Source: AP-15 sp963772965 (GTDB taxonomy: Bacteria > Pseudomonadota > Alphaproteobacteria > ATCC43930 > CGMCC-115725). Taken from it: DNA of 64,000 nt. Below, in pieces: positions 9,578-17,183 of this stretch. The position numbers and the translations under genes were made by a program. The notes under the pieces were generated by a model. The model searched no databases. It saw only the letters and a program-made list of their open reading frames with translations, and was not told where the DNA came from. The stretch's first letter is position 1, and every line of letters starts with the position of its first letter. Location: contig CAVYZU010000003.1 in NCBI GenBank assembly GCA_963772965.1, positions 1 through 64,000 on the forward strand. Reading direction: 5' to 3'.

Positions 9578-9829
9578 ATGACGACGCTTACCATCCGCAA
9601 CGTTGACCCCGCGCTGAAGGAAGAGCTGCGTGTGCGCGCCGCACGCCACGGCCGGTCGATGGAAGCCGAGCTTCGCCACATCCTCAAGGAAGCGCTGGGC
9701 GGAGAGAAGCGCGCCGAGCCGAACCTGGCCGAGGCCATTCGCCGGCGTTTCCTGCCGCTGGGCGGCGCCGACGAGCTTGAGCCGCACCCGCCGGTGCCGG
9801 TGCGCGATCCGCCTCGGTTCGGCCAGTGA
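9578..9829 (+). CDS. FitA/VapB-like antitoxin (Arc/MetJ-type ribbon-helix-helix)
   Basis: An 83-residue protein begins MTTLTIRNVDPALKEELRVR, typical of ribbon-helix-helix antitoxins of the FitA type, which bind DNA through the N-terminal strand. The C-terminal tail (LPLGGADELEPHPPVPVRDP) is proline-rich and would wrap the toxin. An upstream in-frame start exists at 9512, but the ATG at 9578 gives the conserved N-terminus. It overlaps the PIN toxin gene by four bases (GTGA), as usual for such pairs, and should autorepress the operon together with its toxin. Confidence 0.85.
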   Translation: MTTLTIRNVDPALKEELRVRAARHGRSMEAELRHILKEALGGEKRAEPNLAEAIRRRFLPLGGADELEPHPPVPVRDPPRFGQ

Positions 9830-10248
9830 TCGCCCTCGACACCAACGTCCTCTCTGAACTGATGCGCTCGGAACCCGCCGCGGCGGTGTTCGCATGGGTT
9901 TCCGCCCAGCCGCGCGCCACGCTCTACACCACCAGTGTCAACAAGGCCGAAATCCTCTACGGCATCGCCGTGCTTGCCGAGGGGCGCCGCCGCCTCGCGC
10001 TCGCGGCCGCGGCCGCGGCGATGTTCGCCGACGATTTCGAGGACCGCGTGCTGCCCTTCGACGAGGCTGCCGCCGTCCATTACGCGGAGATTGTCGCCGC
10101 CCGCCGCCGCGAAGGCCGCCCGATCGAGGCCTTCGACGCCCAGATCGCCGCCACGGCGCGCGTCGCCGGCGCCGGGCTTGCGACCCGCGACACCGGGGAT
10201 TTCGCGGGCTGCGGCCTTACCGTAATCAACCCCTGGGAGGTGCCCTAA
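9826..10248 (+). CDS. vapC: PIN-domain ribonuclease toxin, VapC/FitB family
   Basis: This 140-residue PIN protein starts at a GTG that overlaps the antitoxin stop. Acidic metal-binding residues are visible in MIALDTNVLSELMRSE (Asp), NKAEILYGIAVL (Glu) and IEAFDAQIAATAR (Asp), with a further Asp in ATRDTGDFAGCG. The fold should cleave specific RNAs with Mg2+ unless bound by the partner at 9578. The pair sits between two copies of a thiolase 3' end. The local duplication may therefore have accompanied its acquisition. Confidence 0.88.
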   Translation: MIALDTNVLSELMRSEPAAAVFAWVSAQPRATLYTTSVNKAEILYGIAVLAEGRRRLALAAAAAAMFADDFEDRVLPFDEAAAVHYAEIVAARRREGRPIEAFDAQIAATARVAGAGLATRDTGDFAGCGLTVINPWEVP

Positions 10249-10260
10249 AGCGAAAGGCCG

Positions 10261-11577
10261 TCAGCTCGGGGATTTGCCGAACATGATCCAGCCGCCGCTG
10301 CTTGGCGTGGTGAATGCCGCCAGCGCCGTCTCTGCCCGAACCTTGACCTGCCGTGCCCCCGCCGTGCCGCGGAGCTGCTCTATGCTGTCGGTGTACATGG
10401 CCGTGCGGCAGCGCCCGGTCCCCAGATTGCCGCCGCTCGAGCAGAACGGGTGCGGTCCCTCGACCCTGATATCACCGGCGTAGAATGCGAAGGCATCGCC
10501 GCGTTTGACGCCGTGCCACTGGAAGCCCTCCAGAAAGAACTGCGCCATCGGTGCGTAGCCGTCGTAGGGATTGAAGACATCAACGTCCTCGGCCCCAAGC
10601 CCGGCACCCTCGTACATTCTCCCGGCGGCGCGGTCGGTCCAGTCCTCGATTTCTTCCAAATCTTCCTGTGTGCTGCGCTTCCTGAAATTGTGCTGCGAGT
10701 GATTGAGCACATAGACCGGGCTTTGCCGCATGTCGCGGGCGCGCTCGGCCGTCGTGAACAAATACGCGGCCGATGCATTGACCGGCCGGTCGCAGTCCCA
10801 GAGCCTGAGCGGGTTCAGGATGTAGCGCGAATTGACGTAATCCTCGATGGTGAGCTGCGGCACGTTGTGGCTGGCATTGTACCCCCAGGGCGTCAGCAGC
10901 CCGTTCCTGTGCTGGTTGACGACAAAGGGGGCGAGATCGTCGTGCTTGCCGCCGTATTTCAGGCAGTACTGATTGTGCGGGAAGATGTTGATGAAATCAT
11001 TGCCGCCGTGATTGCCCCAGGGTGCCGTCCATTGGCGCGCACCACGGGCGTAGTCGTCGGCGTTCTCGCCACCGCGACGATAGCGGCCTTCGAGATTGCC
11101 TGTCGGGTAGATGACGAGACAGGTGTGGCACTGGCCGTCGCCCACGGCCTGGGCCGCCATGCCCACCATTTCGCTGATGGTCGGCACCCCTGTCGGAGCA
11201 AATTTGACGTTGGGCAGGCGCATCTGCGCGATCAGCCACTGCGCGTTGACCAGAGTGAGACCCCACTCCGAATCGTAGGGCGCGGCGAAGTACGGCCGGG
11301 GCGCCCACTGCGAGGCGGAGCCGCCACTGCCGCCGGCAATATGGCTGTCGCAGCAGATCACACCATCGATCTGATCCGGCGTCACGCCGGCCTCGTCCAT
11401 CGCCTTTTGGCAGGCGAGGATGGAGTAGGCGCCGAGCGTCTTGTCCATCGAGACCTCGTCCCAGCGACGGTCGACCGGCGAATGTCCGACCCCGGCCACT
11501 GCGACCTTGCCGCGGTGCTCCCATACGCCGAGCCCGTCCTTGTCTCGCCGCCACTGATACCGGTCCGACGCGCTCAT
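10261..11577 (-). CDS. Thiolase-superfamily protein (SCP-x/lipid-transfer type)
   Basis: A 438-residue thiolase-fold protein acts on acyl-CoA or acyl-thioester substrates. The N-terminal half has ILACQKAMDEAGVTPDQIDG and a Cys-containing VICCDSHIAGG segment. The C-terminal half has FNPYDGYAPMAQFFLEGFQW and PHPFCSSGGNLGTGR, with a terminal PSSGGWIMFGKSPS. Thiolases of this type pair with small DUF35 proteins, and one follows in the same direction (12184-12594), then a ThDP enzyme. Genes run from 14432 towards 10261 and probably formed one operon before repeat elements invaded the gaps. The substrate cannot be read from sequence. Confidence 0.8.
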   Translation of the reverse strand: MSASDRYQWRRDKDGLGVWEHRGKVAVAGVGHSPVDRRWDEVSMDKTLGAYSILACQKAMDEAGVTPDQIDGVICCDSHIAGGSGGSASQWAPRPYFAAPYDSEWGLTLVNAQWLIAQMRLPNVKFAPTGVPTISEMVGMAAQAVGDGQCHTCLVIYPTGNLEGRYRRGGENADDYARGARQWTAPWGNHGGNDFINIFPHNQYCLKYGGKHDDLAPFVVNQHRNGLLTPWGYNASHNVPQLTIEDYVNSRYILNPLRLWDCDRPVNASAAYLFTTAERARDMRQSPVYVLNHSQHNFRKRSTQEDLEEIEDWTDRAAGRMYEGAGLGAEDVDVFNPYDGYAPMAQFFLEGFQWHGVKRGDAFAFYAGDIRVEGPHPFCSSGGNLGTGRCRTAMYTDSIEQLRGTAGARQVKVRAETALAAFTTPSSGGWIMFGKSPS

Positions 11578-11592
11578 GGCTCCCCCTCTAAA

Positions 11593-11681
11593 TTCACCAC
11601 AGAGACACAGAGATCACAGAGTTCATCATAGTCCTCTTTCAATCGCCATTAACTCGGTGTGCTCTGTGTCTCGGTGGTGAA
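11593..11681. repeat. Inverted-repeat element copy b, deletion derivative of the GxxExxY element
   Basis: It begins TTCACCACAGAGACACAGAG and ends with the inverse, CTCGGTGGTGAA. Between the arms lie sequence matching the 3' border of the GxxExxY gene and CAATCGCCAT (11640-11649). The latter is the reverse complement of that gene's first ten coding bases, with ATG in place of GTG. It is therefore copy c with the coding region deleted, like a MITE. Confidence 0.75.
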
Positions 11682-11701
11682 CTTGATTATTTCTAGATCT
11701 G

Positions 11702-12154
11702 CCACAGAGACACCGAGACACCGAGATCAAAGAATTCATCAAAGGACGAATCTCCGAAGTCCGTCTTTCAAAACAACACTGTTAAAGTTGACGAGCAGAC
11801 CGGTTCTTATCGAACTCAATCGAAGATAGGTGAGAATCTGCGCCTCATGGATCGGCAACAATCTCTCGACAGCTTTGATTTCAAAAATCAAGTCACGTTC
11901 GAGGACGACATCCAACCGATACCCGCAATCCAGTCGAATGCCCTTGTAGAGGACCGGCAGCGGCACTTGTCGGGCAAACCCGATGCCGGCCTCCCCCAAC
12001 TCTAAACAGAAACATTCTTCGTATGCGGATTCGAGCAGTCCGGGTCCGAGCGCTCGGTGCACGGCAATCGCGAGACCGATCACGCGCTCGGTCAGCGGAT
12101 CGCGGTCATAACCAATCGCCACTAACTCGGTGTCCTCTGCGTCTCTGTGGTGAA
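11702..12154 (-). mobile_element. Inverted-repeat element copy c carrying a GxxExxY gene
   Basis: The unit starts with CCACAGAGACACCGAG and ends with CTCTGTGGTGAA. The GxxExxY gene occupies almost all of the interior. It is adjacent to copy b in direct orientation. No clear target duplication is visible, perhaps because b and c lie back to back. Confidence 0.65.
11739..12122 (-). CDS. GxxExxY protein (PD-(D/E)XK nuclease superfamily)
   Basis: This 127-residue protein has the family signature GLLESAYEECFCLEL near residue 29. It also has a nuclease-like core, LDCGYRLDVVLERDLIFEIK, in which D and E-x-K are spaced as in PD-(D/E)XK enzymes. It starts at GTG 12122 and ends 37 bp from the repeat arm. 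No biochemical role is established for the family; a DNA-processing role linked to the flanking repeats is inference. The gene separates the thiolase from its DUF35 partner and looks like cargo of the repeat element, not part of the operon. Confidence 0.85.
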   Translation of the reverse strand: MAIGYDRDPLTERVIGLAIAVHRALGPGLLESAYEECFCLELGEAGIGFARQVPLPVLYKGIRLDCGYRLDVVLERDLIFEIKAVERLLPIHEAQILTYLRLSSIRTGLLVNFNSVVLKDGLRRFVL

Positions 12155-12183
12155 CTCGATTATTCCCGCGGAACCAATCAGAT

Positions 12184-12594
12184 TTAGGCGACGACCTGCC
12201 ACTCGTGGATGAGCTGGCCGGGGGCCACCTCCTCGAACGTCACCTCGACGGCCGCACCCACCGGCGCCTGGTAGGGCGGGGTGCCCGGAAGATTGGAATA
12301 AAAATTGACCCTGATGTCCGCGTCCAAGCTCACCATTGCCAGGTTATAGGGCTGATCGGGCATGCGCCGGTTGAGGCGGCCATCCTCGATCACGATGTAG
12401 GTCGCAATATGGCCTTTTCCCTCGACCTCTTTCCACGCTAGACCGGCGGCCGAGTTGCAGATTTGGCAGGCCTGCTGCGGCGGGTATTGCAGCCGGTCGC
12501 ATTGAGCGCAGTGCTGCAAGACAAGCCGCCTTTGATTGACGGCATCCCAGAACGGCTTACTCAACGCGTCGGCGACGGGGATCAGCTTTGGCAT
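12184..12594 (-). CDS. DUF35 zinc-ribbon/OB-fold protein, thiolase partner
   Basis: This 136-residue protein has a zinc ribbon at its N-terminus (CAQCDRLQYPPQQACQIC) followed by an OB-fold region ending FEEVAPGQLIHEWQVVA. DUF35 proteins bind acyl-CoA and form complexes with thiolase-family enzymes, so it probably works with the protein at 10261-11577. A repeat element (copy d) has landed 8 bases upstream of its start codon. The AGGGTGA just before the ATG at 12594 is partly supplied by the end of that element. Confidence 0.85.
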   Translation of the reverse strand: MPKLIPVADALSKPFWDAVNQRRLVLQHCAQCDRLQYPPQQACQICNSAAGLAWKEVEGKGHIATYIVIEDGRLNRRMPDQPYNLAMVSLDADIRVNFYSNLPGTPPYQAPVGAAVEVTFEEVAPGQLIHEWQVVA

Positions 12595-12602
12595 CGTTTC
12601 AC

Positions 12603-12757
12603 CCTAAATCGGGATTTGCACCACAGAGACACAGAGTACACGGAGAAGGATCAAGAGGTTGCGTACAAATCCAATGCCCATCCTCCCGGTAACCGTGCTG
12701 ACATTGCACAATGATTGAATAATCTCTGTGTCTCCGTGGTGAACTGCTCTTTTTAAA
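12603..12757. repeat. Inverted-repeat element copy d (155 bp)
   Basis: It starts CCTAAATCGGGATTTGCACC and ends with ATCTCTGTGTCTCCGTGGTG followed by a short AT-rich tail. A possible 5-bp target duplication, TTCAC, flanks it (12598-12602 and 12758-12762). The right-hand copy contains the stop codon of the ThDP enzyme gene. It is the inverse of copy a. Confidence 0.75.
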
Positions 12758-12758
12758 T

Positions 12759-14432
12759 TCACTCCCCCCGTCCAACCCACTGGCCGTAGACCGGGTACTG
12801 GCAGCAGATGAACTCGATATAGGCCGGGCGACCCGACGCATTGATTTCGAGCGCCCGCCGCAGGGCCGGGATGATTTCGGCCGGCTCGCTGACCCGCTCG
12901 GTGTGAAAGCCGAGGGCGCCGATCACCTTCGACATATCGACCTCGTCGGGCCCCAGCACCTGGTGTGTGAAGGGATCGTGTCCCGGCCCCCAGAAGCCGG
13001 GTCCATAGCCGGCAAAGCCGCCATTGCTGATGTGCACGACCGTGATCCCGAGTTTCTCGCGCAGCAGAACCTCGAGGTTGCCGAGCATGTAGCCAAGGCC
13101 TGCTTCGCCGGTCACCGCCACCGATGCCCTCTGCGGAAACGCCTTCTTGGCGGCAATGGCAGCTGCCAGGCTGAAGCCGAGCGTGGAGACATTGCCCCAG
13201 CCCAGGAAGCCGCGCGGGATCAGCGTGTCGAAGACGGTGCTCAGCTGGTCGCGCGTGTTGCCGCTCTCGTGCGTCACGAACGAATTCTTCAGATCGAGCA
13301 CCTCCATCAGATCGCCGTACACCCGATAGGGGTTGATCGGCGTCTCGTCGGAATTCATGACCTGGCGATACCTGGCGAGCCCCTGGTCGCGCGCCGCCTT
13401 CACTTCCGCTGCGACATCACCCGCATTCCGTCCGGCGCCGGAGGTGCGGCCGGACATTTCCTGGTGGAGCGCCTGCAAGGTCAAGCGCGCATCGCCGATC
13501 ACCGCGTGCGCCGTCGGATACATCTTGTTGATGTGCAATTCGTCGACGTTGCAGTGGACGATGGTTTTCGTCGCCGCATCGGGAATGGCGTGGCTGAAGC
13601 GGCCCGGCGACAGGCTCGTGCCGACGGCGAGGATCAGGTCGCTCTTGTTCAGGTAGTGCGCCACCTGGTCGCCGCGCACGCCGACGAACAGCGGATGGTT
13701 CTCCGGGAACGCCCCTTTGGCCTTGAGGGTCGTGATCACCGGAGCATTCACGAGCTCCGCCAACGCTTTCAAATCTTCCGAAGCGCCCGCATAGATGACC
13801 CCCTCGCCGGCGTAGATCAGCGGGTTGCGGGCTCCCAGCAGCTGGTCAACCGCAGCGCGCACATCCGCCGGGTCCGGCGCCGATTTCCAGCCCTTCACCG
13901 GACGGTAGGGGTCGGCGGTCTCGTCGTATGTGGCCGTGGCATTGGGAATAGCCAGGATAACTGGGCCCGGTCTGCCGCTGCGCAGCATGGTGAAGGCGCG
14001 GCGCATCAGCTCAGGCGTGCGCTCGGGCTTGTCGAGATAGCCGAACCACTTCGACACCGTCTTCATGGCCGATGCGACATCGTACTGGCTGTTGCCGGAG
14101 CTGCCGGCCGGCACGCCATCGGTGATGCACAGAACGGGCGAGCCATCCTCATAGGCCTGCGCCATCCCGGCGTAGGCGTACTGCATGCCGGCAGCATTGA
14201 CGCCCCCTTGGAAGGTGCACACCCCGATGCGTGAGCCCCCCTGGGAGCCCGCGCTGATGCGCGAGAACGCGTCGGCGACCGCGACGGCGTAGCGGTCGTC
14301 GCGCATCATCAGCATCGGCACCCCTTCCCGGCCGAGCGCGTTGTTGACCCGGCAGACCGGGAAGGTCGAAACCCAACCCACACCCTCCTGTTTGAGGATG
14401 CGGCTAATGCCGGTCGCTACATCGATCGTCAT
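12759..14432 (-). CDS. Thiamine-diphosphate-dependent enzyme (acetolactate synthase-like)
   Basis: This protein of 557 residues has the three-domain layout of ThDP decarboxylase/carboligase enzymes: an N-terminal PYR domain (FQGGVNAAGMQYAYAGMAQA), a middle domain (GARNPLIYAGEGVIYAG) and a C-terminal PP domain (VTGEAGLGYMLGNLEVLL to HISNGGFAGYG). The ATG at 14432 is chosen because AGGAGA lies 8 bases upstream. At the usual catalytic Glu position the protein reads MMRDDRYAVAV, so Glu appears replaced by Asp. The metal site reads GEA instead of GDG. It lies first in the thiolase/DUF35 operon and may make or cleave an acyl group that those proteins handle. Substrate unknown. Confidence 0.75.
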   Translation of the reverse strand: MTIDVATGISRILKQEGVGWVSTFPVCRVNNALGREGVPMLMMRDDRYAVAVADAFSRISAGSQGGSRIGVCTFQGGVNAAGMQYAYAGMAQAYEDGSPVLCITDGVPAGSSGNSQYDVASAMKTVSKWFGYLDKPERTPELMRRAFTMLRSGRPGPVILAIPNATATYDETADPYRPVKGWKSAPDPADVRAAVDQLLGARNPLIYAGEGVIYAGASEDLKALAELVNAPVITTLKAKGAFPENHPLFVGVRGDQVAHYLNKSDLILAVGTSLSPGRFSHAIPDAATKTIVHCNVDELHINKMYPTAHAVIGDARLTLQALHQEMSGRTSGAGRNAGDVAAEVKAARDQGLARYRQVMNSDETPINPYRVYGDLMEVLDLKNSFVTHESGNTRDQLSTVFDTLIPRGFLGWGNVSTLGFSLAAAIAAKKAFPQRASVAVTGEAGLGYMLGNLEVLLREKLGITVVHISNGGFAGYGPGFWGPGHDPFTHQVLGPDEVDMSKVIGALGFHTERVSEPAEIIPALRRALEINASGRPAYIEFICCQYPVYGQWVGRGE

Positions 14433-14890
14433 GGATGTGGTCTCCTTTGCATGGAGCCGAGTGTGATCGGCCTCGCAATCGCGGGCAATCGGGAAAATGA
14501 CGGGCACCTGTCGACCTGGCAAGACGCGCTCGGGCATCAGATCATCCCGGACACTCACAAGATCGGGCTGCACGAACGGCGCAACGCTCGCTCTCACGCT
14601 CGAGCTCTTCGTGAGGCTGTTTCAGGGCGTCGTGTTCGGCTGACCGGAACGCGGGCGAGCGTCCCTGAGATCTGTTTCGCATCGGTGAATCGGCGCCGCG
14701 CTCGCCTTCATCCGCGAGGAGCAGCTTCGCTGCGGACCTGAATATTGCAGCGATCGCGCCCGACGCCGGCACGATTCAGCGCGGCGCACGGCTCTTTGAA
14801 GTCGGCTGAGCGGTTCTACGGGCCGATCGGGCCAAGCCCGCTCGAAAGCGGCGGCCAGCGCAGCGTTGGTAAGTGTCGTTGTCCGAGGGG
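14433..14890. other. Stretch without a recognisable gene
   Basis: Apart from the promoter/RBS of the ThDP gene at the left edge, no reading frame here shows a recognisable family. The sequence just before 14890 may be decayed SRAP N-terminal coding, but it does not align convincingly. Confidence 0.4.
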
Positions 14891-15296
14891 CGAGCGCCGA
14901 CGCTGCCTCGTGCCGGTCGACAATTTTTATGAATGGGCCAAGACCGCGACCGGCAAACAGCCCTACGCGATCGCGCTGGCCGATGGCGGCATCATGGCGC
15001 TCGCGGGTTTGTGGGAGAACTGGCATTCGCCGGCCGGCGAGTGGATACGCAGCTTCGCGATCATCACCACGACGCCAAACGAGTTGTGCGCGAAGCTCCA
15101 CAACCGCATGCCGGTCGTCCTCAAGCCCGACGCATGGCCAGCTTGGCTGGGCGAGGAGCCAGCCGACATGCCGCTGCTCAAATCGCTGCTCGTCCCTACC
15201 CATCCGATGAAATGATCGGCCGGTTAGCCCGCGCGTCGGCAGCGTCAAGAACAATGATCCGTCGCTGATTGAGCGGAGCGATGTTGCGGCATAGCA
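14891..15296 (+). pseudogene. SRAP (YedK/HMCES-like) remnant
   Basis: The frame encodes RRCLVPVDNFYEWAKTATGK, then FAIITTTPNELCAKLHNRMP and VVLKPDAWPAWLG. These are typical blocks of SRAP proteins, which crosslink to abasic sites in single-stranded DNA. The N-terminal part with the catalytic Cys2 is missing. Near 15205-15250 the C-terminus continues in two other frames (PSDEMIG, then VGSVKNNDPSLIE). It is a decayed copy. Confidence 0.7.
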
Positions 15297-15314
15297 GGAT
15301 AGGTGTTGGTGACA

Positions 15315-15449
15315 ATGAATTGGCGACGATGGTTCGCCGCTCTTCTGATCACCCTGTCGCTCGCCGGCTGCGCTCGTACAAGAGCATCGCCAAGCGGGAT
15401 GCCGGACGCGACCTCTGATATGGAGGGTGACCGCGGCGGCATGCATTAG
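15315..15449 (+). CDS. Small predicted lipoprotein (44 residues)
   Basis: MNWRRWFAALLITLSLAGCA has a charged start, a hydrophobic stretch and an LAGC lipobox, so it should be exported and lipidated at Cys19. The mature part would be only 26 residues and is rich in Ser, Asp and Gly. GTG at 15309 is an in-frame alternative start. The family is not recognised. The gene lies 127 bp upstream of the phosphofructokinase in the same direction. Confidence 0.5.
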   Translation: MNWRRWFAALLITLSLAGCARTRASPSGMPDATSDMEGDRGGMH

Positions 15450-15576
15450 GCGGTAAGTGCGTTTGTCGACGACAGTCTGGTGCGGCCTAGGCGTCGTGCC
15501 GGTCACCCGAGGTCGGGACCTGCTGCGGCTCGAAGAGCGTATGAGCGTCAATCGCTCTTAGCGGAGGGGCAAGGCA

Positions 15577-16791
15577 ATGCGAAGCGGCAAGCTGGTGATC
15601 GCCATAGGCGGCGGTCCGACGACGGTCATCAATCAATCTCTGGTCGGCGCCGCGCTCGAAGGACGATTGTTTCCTCAGATCGAGCGGATCTATGGCGCAC
15701 GCTACGGGGTGCGCGGCATCGTAGACGAGGATTTCATCGACCTTTCGGCAGAAAGCCGGGCCAATCTCGAAGCGATAGCCGCCACCCCGTCCTCGGCCCT
15801 GGGCTCGACGCGAGACAAACCCGATCTGGCTTACTGCCGGAACATTGTCGCGTCGTTGAGGGCGCATGGCGTGTGCTGGTTCCTCTATATCGGGGGCAAC
15901 GATACCGCCGATACCCTGCGTATGGTCAGCGAGGAGGCGGCGAAGGAGGGTTCCGACCTGCGCTGCATCCACATTCCCAAGACGATCGACAACGATCTAA
16001 TGGAAAACGACCACGCGCCGGGCTTTCCCTCGGCGGCGCGCTTTGTAATGCAGGCGTTTATGGGGGCCGACCTCGACAATCGCTCGCTGCCAGGTGTTTA
16101 CGTCGGCGTCGTGATGGGGCGGAATGCCGGTTTCCTGACCGCCGCATCGGCTGCTGCACGGATGGTCGAGGGCGACGGACCGCATCTCATTTATCTACCC
16201 GAGCGCATCTTCGAGGGAGCCAAATTCCTGTCCGAGGTCAAGTCGGTCCATGACCGACTCGGGCGCTGCGTCATCGCGCTGTCCGAAGGTATTCACGGCG
16301 CTGACGGCACGCCGCTCTCGGTAAAACTCGCCGACACGATGGAAGAAGATGCGCACGGCAATGTTCAGCTTTCCGGAACCGGCGCGCTTGCTGATCTTAT
16401 GTGCGAGGAGATCAAATCCAAGCTCGGCATCAGGCGCGTGCGCGGCGATACCTTCGGCTATCTCCAGCGCTCCTTCGCCGGCTGCACCTCGGATGTTGAT
16501 CGGAGGGAAGCGCTCGAAGTCGGCGAATTTGCCGTCAAGCAGGCGATCTGGGGGACGACAAACGGCTCGGTAGCGATCCGGCGGGTCGGCGATTATGCCG
16601 TGGATTACGTCCTCGTCGAGCTGCCCAAGGTTGCCGGCAAGACCAGAGTGATGGAAGACGCGTTCATCGCCGCCTCTGGCAATGACGTCACTCCTGCCTT
16701 CCGAGCTTATCTGCGGCCATTGCTGGGCAGTGACCTGCCGCAGCGTGCCCACCTGCGCGGCGGCGCCATCGCCAAGGTGCTGAAGCGGTAG
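15577..16791 (+). CDS. pfp: PPi-dependent 6-phosphofructokinase
   Basis: This 404-residue enzyme should interconvert fructose 6-phosphate and fructose 1,6-bisphosphate using pyrophosphate, which makes the step reversible. Family motifs are AIGGGPTTVINQSLVGA at the N-terminus, YIGGNDTADTLRM, IPKTIDNDLMENDHAPGF with the catalytic Asp, and VVMGRNAGFLTAASA. The Asn-Asp pair in GGNDT and the PKTIDND block favour PPi over ATP. The length fits the compact alphaproteobacterial form. The gene stands alone, just outside the putative island, with a good AGCGGAGGGGCAA before the ATG. Confidence 0.85.
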   Translation: MRSGKLVIAIGGGPTTVINQSLVGAALEGRLFPQIERIYGARYGVRGIVDEDFIDLSAESRANLEAIAATPSSALGSTRDKPDLAYCRNIVASLRAHGVCWFLYIGGNDTADTLRMVSEEAAKEGSDLRCIHIPKTIDNDLMENDHAPGFPSAARFVMQAFMGADLDNRSLPGVYVGVVMGRNAGFLTAASAAARMVEGDGPHLIYLPERIFEGAKFLSEVKSVHDRLGRCVIALSEGIHGADGTPLSVKLADTMEEDAHGNVQLSGTGALADLMCEEIKSKLGIRRVRGDTFGYLQRSFAGCTSDVDRREALEVGEFAVKQAIWGTTNGSVAIRRVGDYAVDYVLVELPKVAGKTRVMEDAFIAASGNDVTPAFRAYLRPLLGSDLPQRAHLRGGAIAKVLKR

Positions 16792-17015
16792 GACGCGGAT
16801 CAGGGCCAGGGCCTCCGATCGCGGATCACCGCCTTGGATAGTGTGCCCTGGGGTCTCAGGGGCGCTGTTTGCAAGCTACGCTGCCGCGTCGACAATCGGG
16901 AGCCGTATTGGAGCGGGCCGGGCCGCCGGCTACGGCCATTCCCCGACCGGCTCATGTTCCTATCGGTGGGCGTTACCCGCAATGTTACCCCGGTAAGCGG
17001 AGTGCGGTCGGAGAT

Positions 17016-17183
17016 TCACTCTAAATAATTTATTTGTTGGTGGGTGCAGTAGGAGCCGTACGGCAATCGCGCCAGCAGCCGCGCGGTGTGCGCCACGATG
17101 GCCGGATAGGGCGTCCCGAGCGGCAAGCGCTCAAGGTAGCCGACCTGATAGACCGATGCGTCGACCGTGACCTGGCGGGTCAT
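17016..17183 (-). pseudogene. Phage terminase-associated fragment truncated at att-like repeat
   Basis: MTRQVTVDASVYQVGYLERL starts at an ATGA overlap with the terminase stop. It resembles the segment that follows the ATPase domain in many alphaproteobacterial terminase genes. After LPYG the frame runs into the tRNA-derived repeat and ends CTHQQINYLE, which is tRNA sequence translated by chance. The gene is therefore cut exactly at the repeat at 17032-17054. Confidence 0.6.
17032..17054. repeat. att-like direct repeat of the tRNA-Lys 3' end (left copy)
   Basis: These 23 bases are identical to 61804-61826, which include the last 17 bases of the intact tRNA-Lys gene (CCA included) and six bases beyond it. 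Both copies are in the same orientation and 44,772 bp apart. This is the arrangement expected when an element integrates at a tRNA 3' end. Confidence 0.75.

Noticed and set aside
10450..11631. Long plus-strand frame (393 codons) antisense to the thiolase
   Set aside because: It covers a clearly conserved gene on the other strand, has no domain pattern of its own and depends on third-position GC.
9258..12757. The repeated CACAGAG-type arms as a CRISPR array
   Set aside because: Units are inverted, few, unevenly spaced and flanked by target duplications. There are no regular spacers and no cas genes in the window.
15480..16253. A 257-codon frame overlapping the start of the PPi-dependent phosphofructokinase
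   Set aside because: It is out of frame with the enzyme motifs and Arg-rich; the pfp start at 15577 has a good ribosome site.
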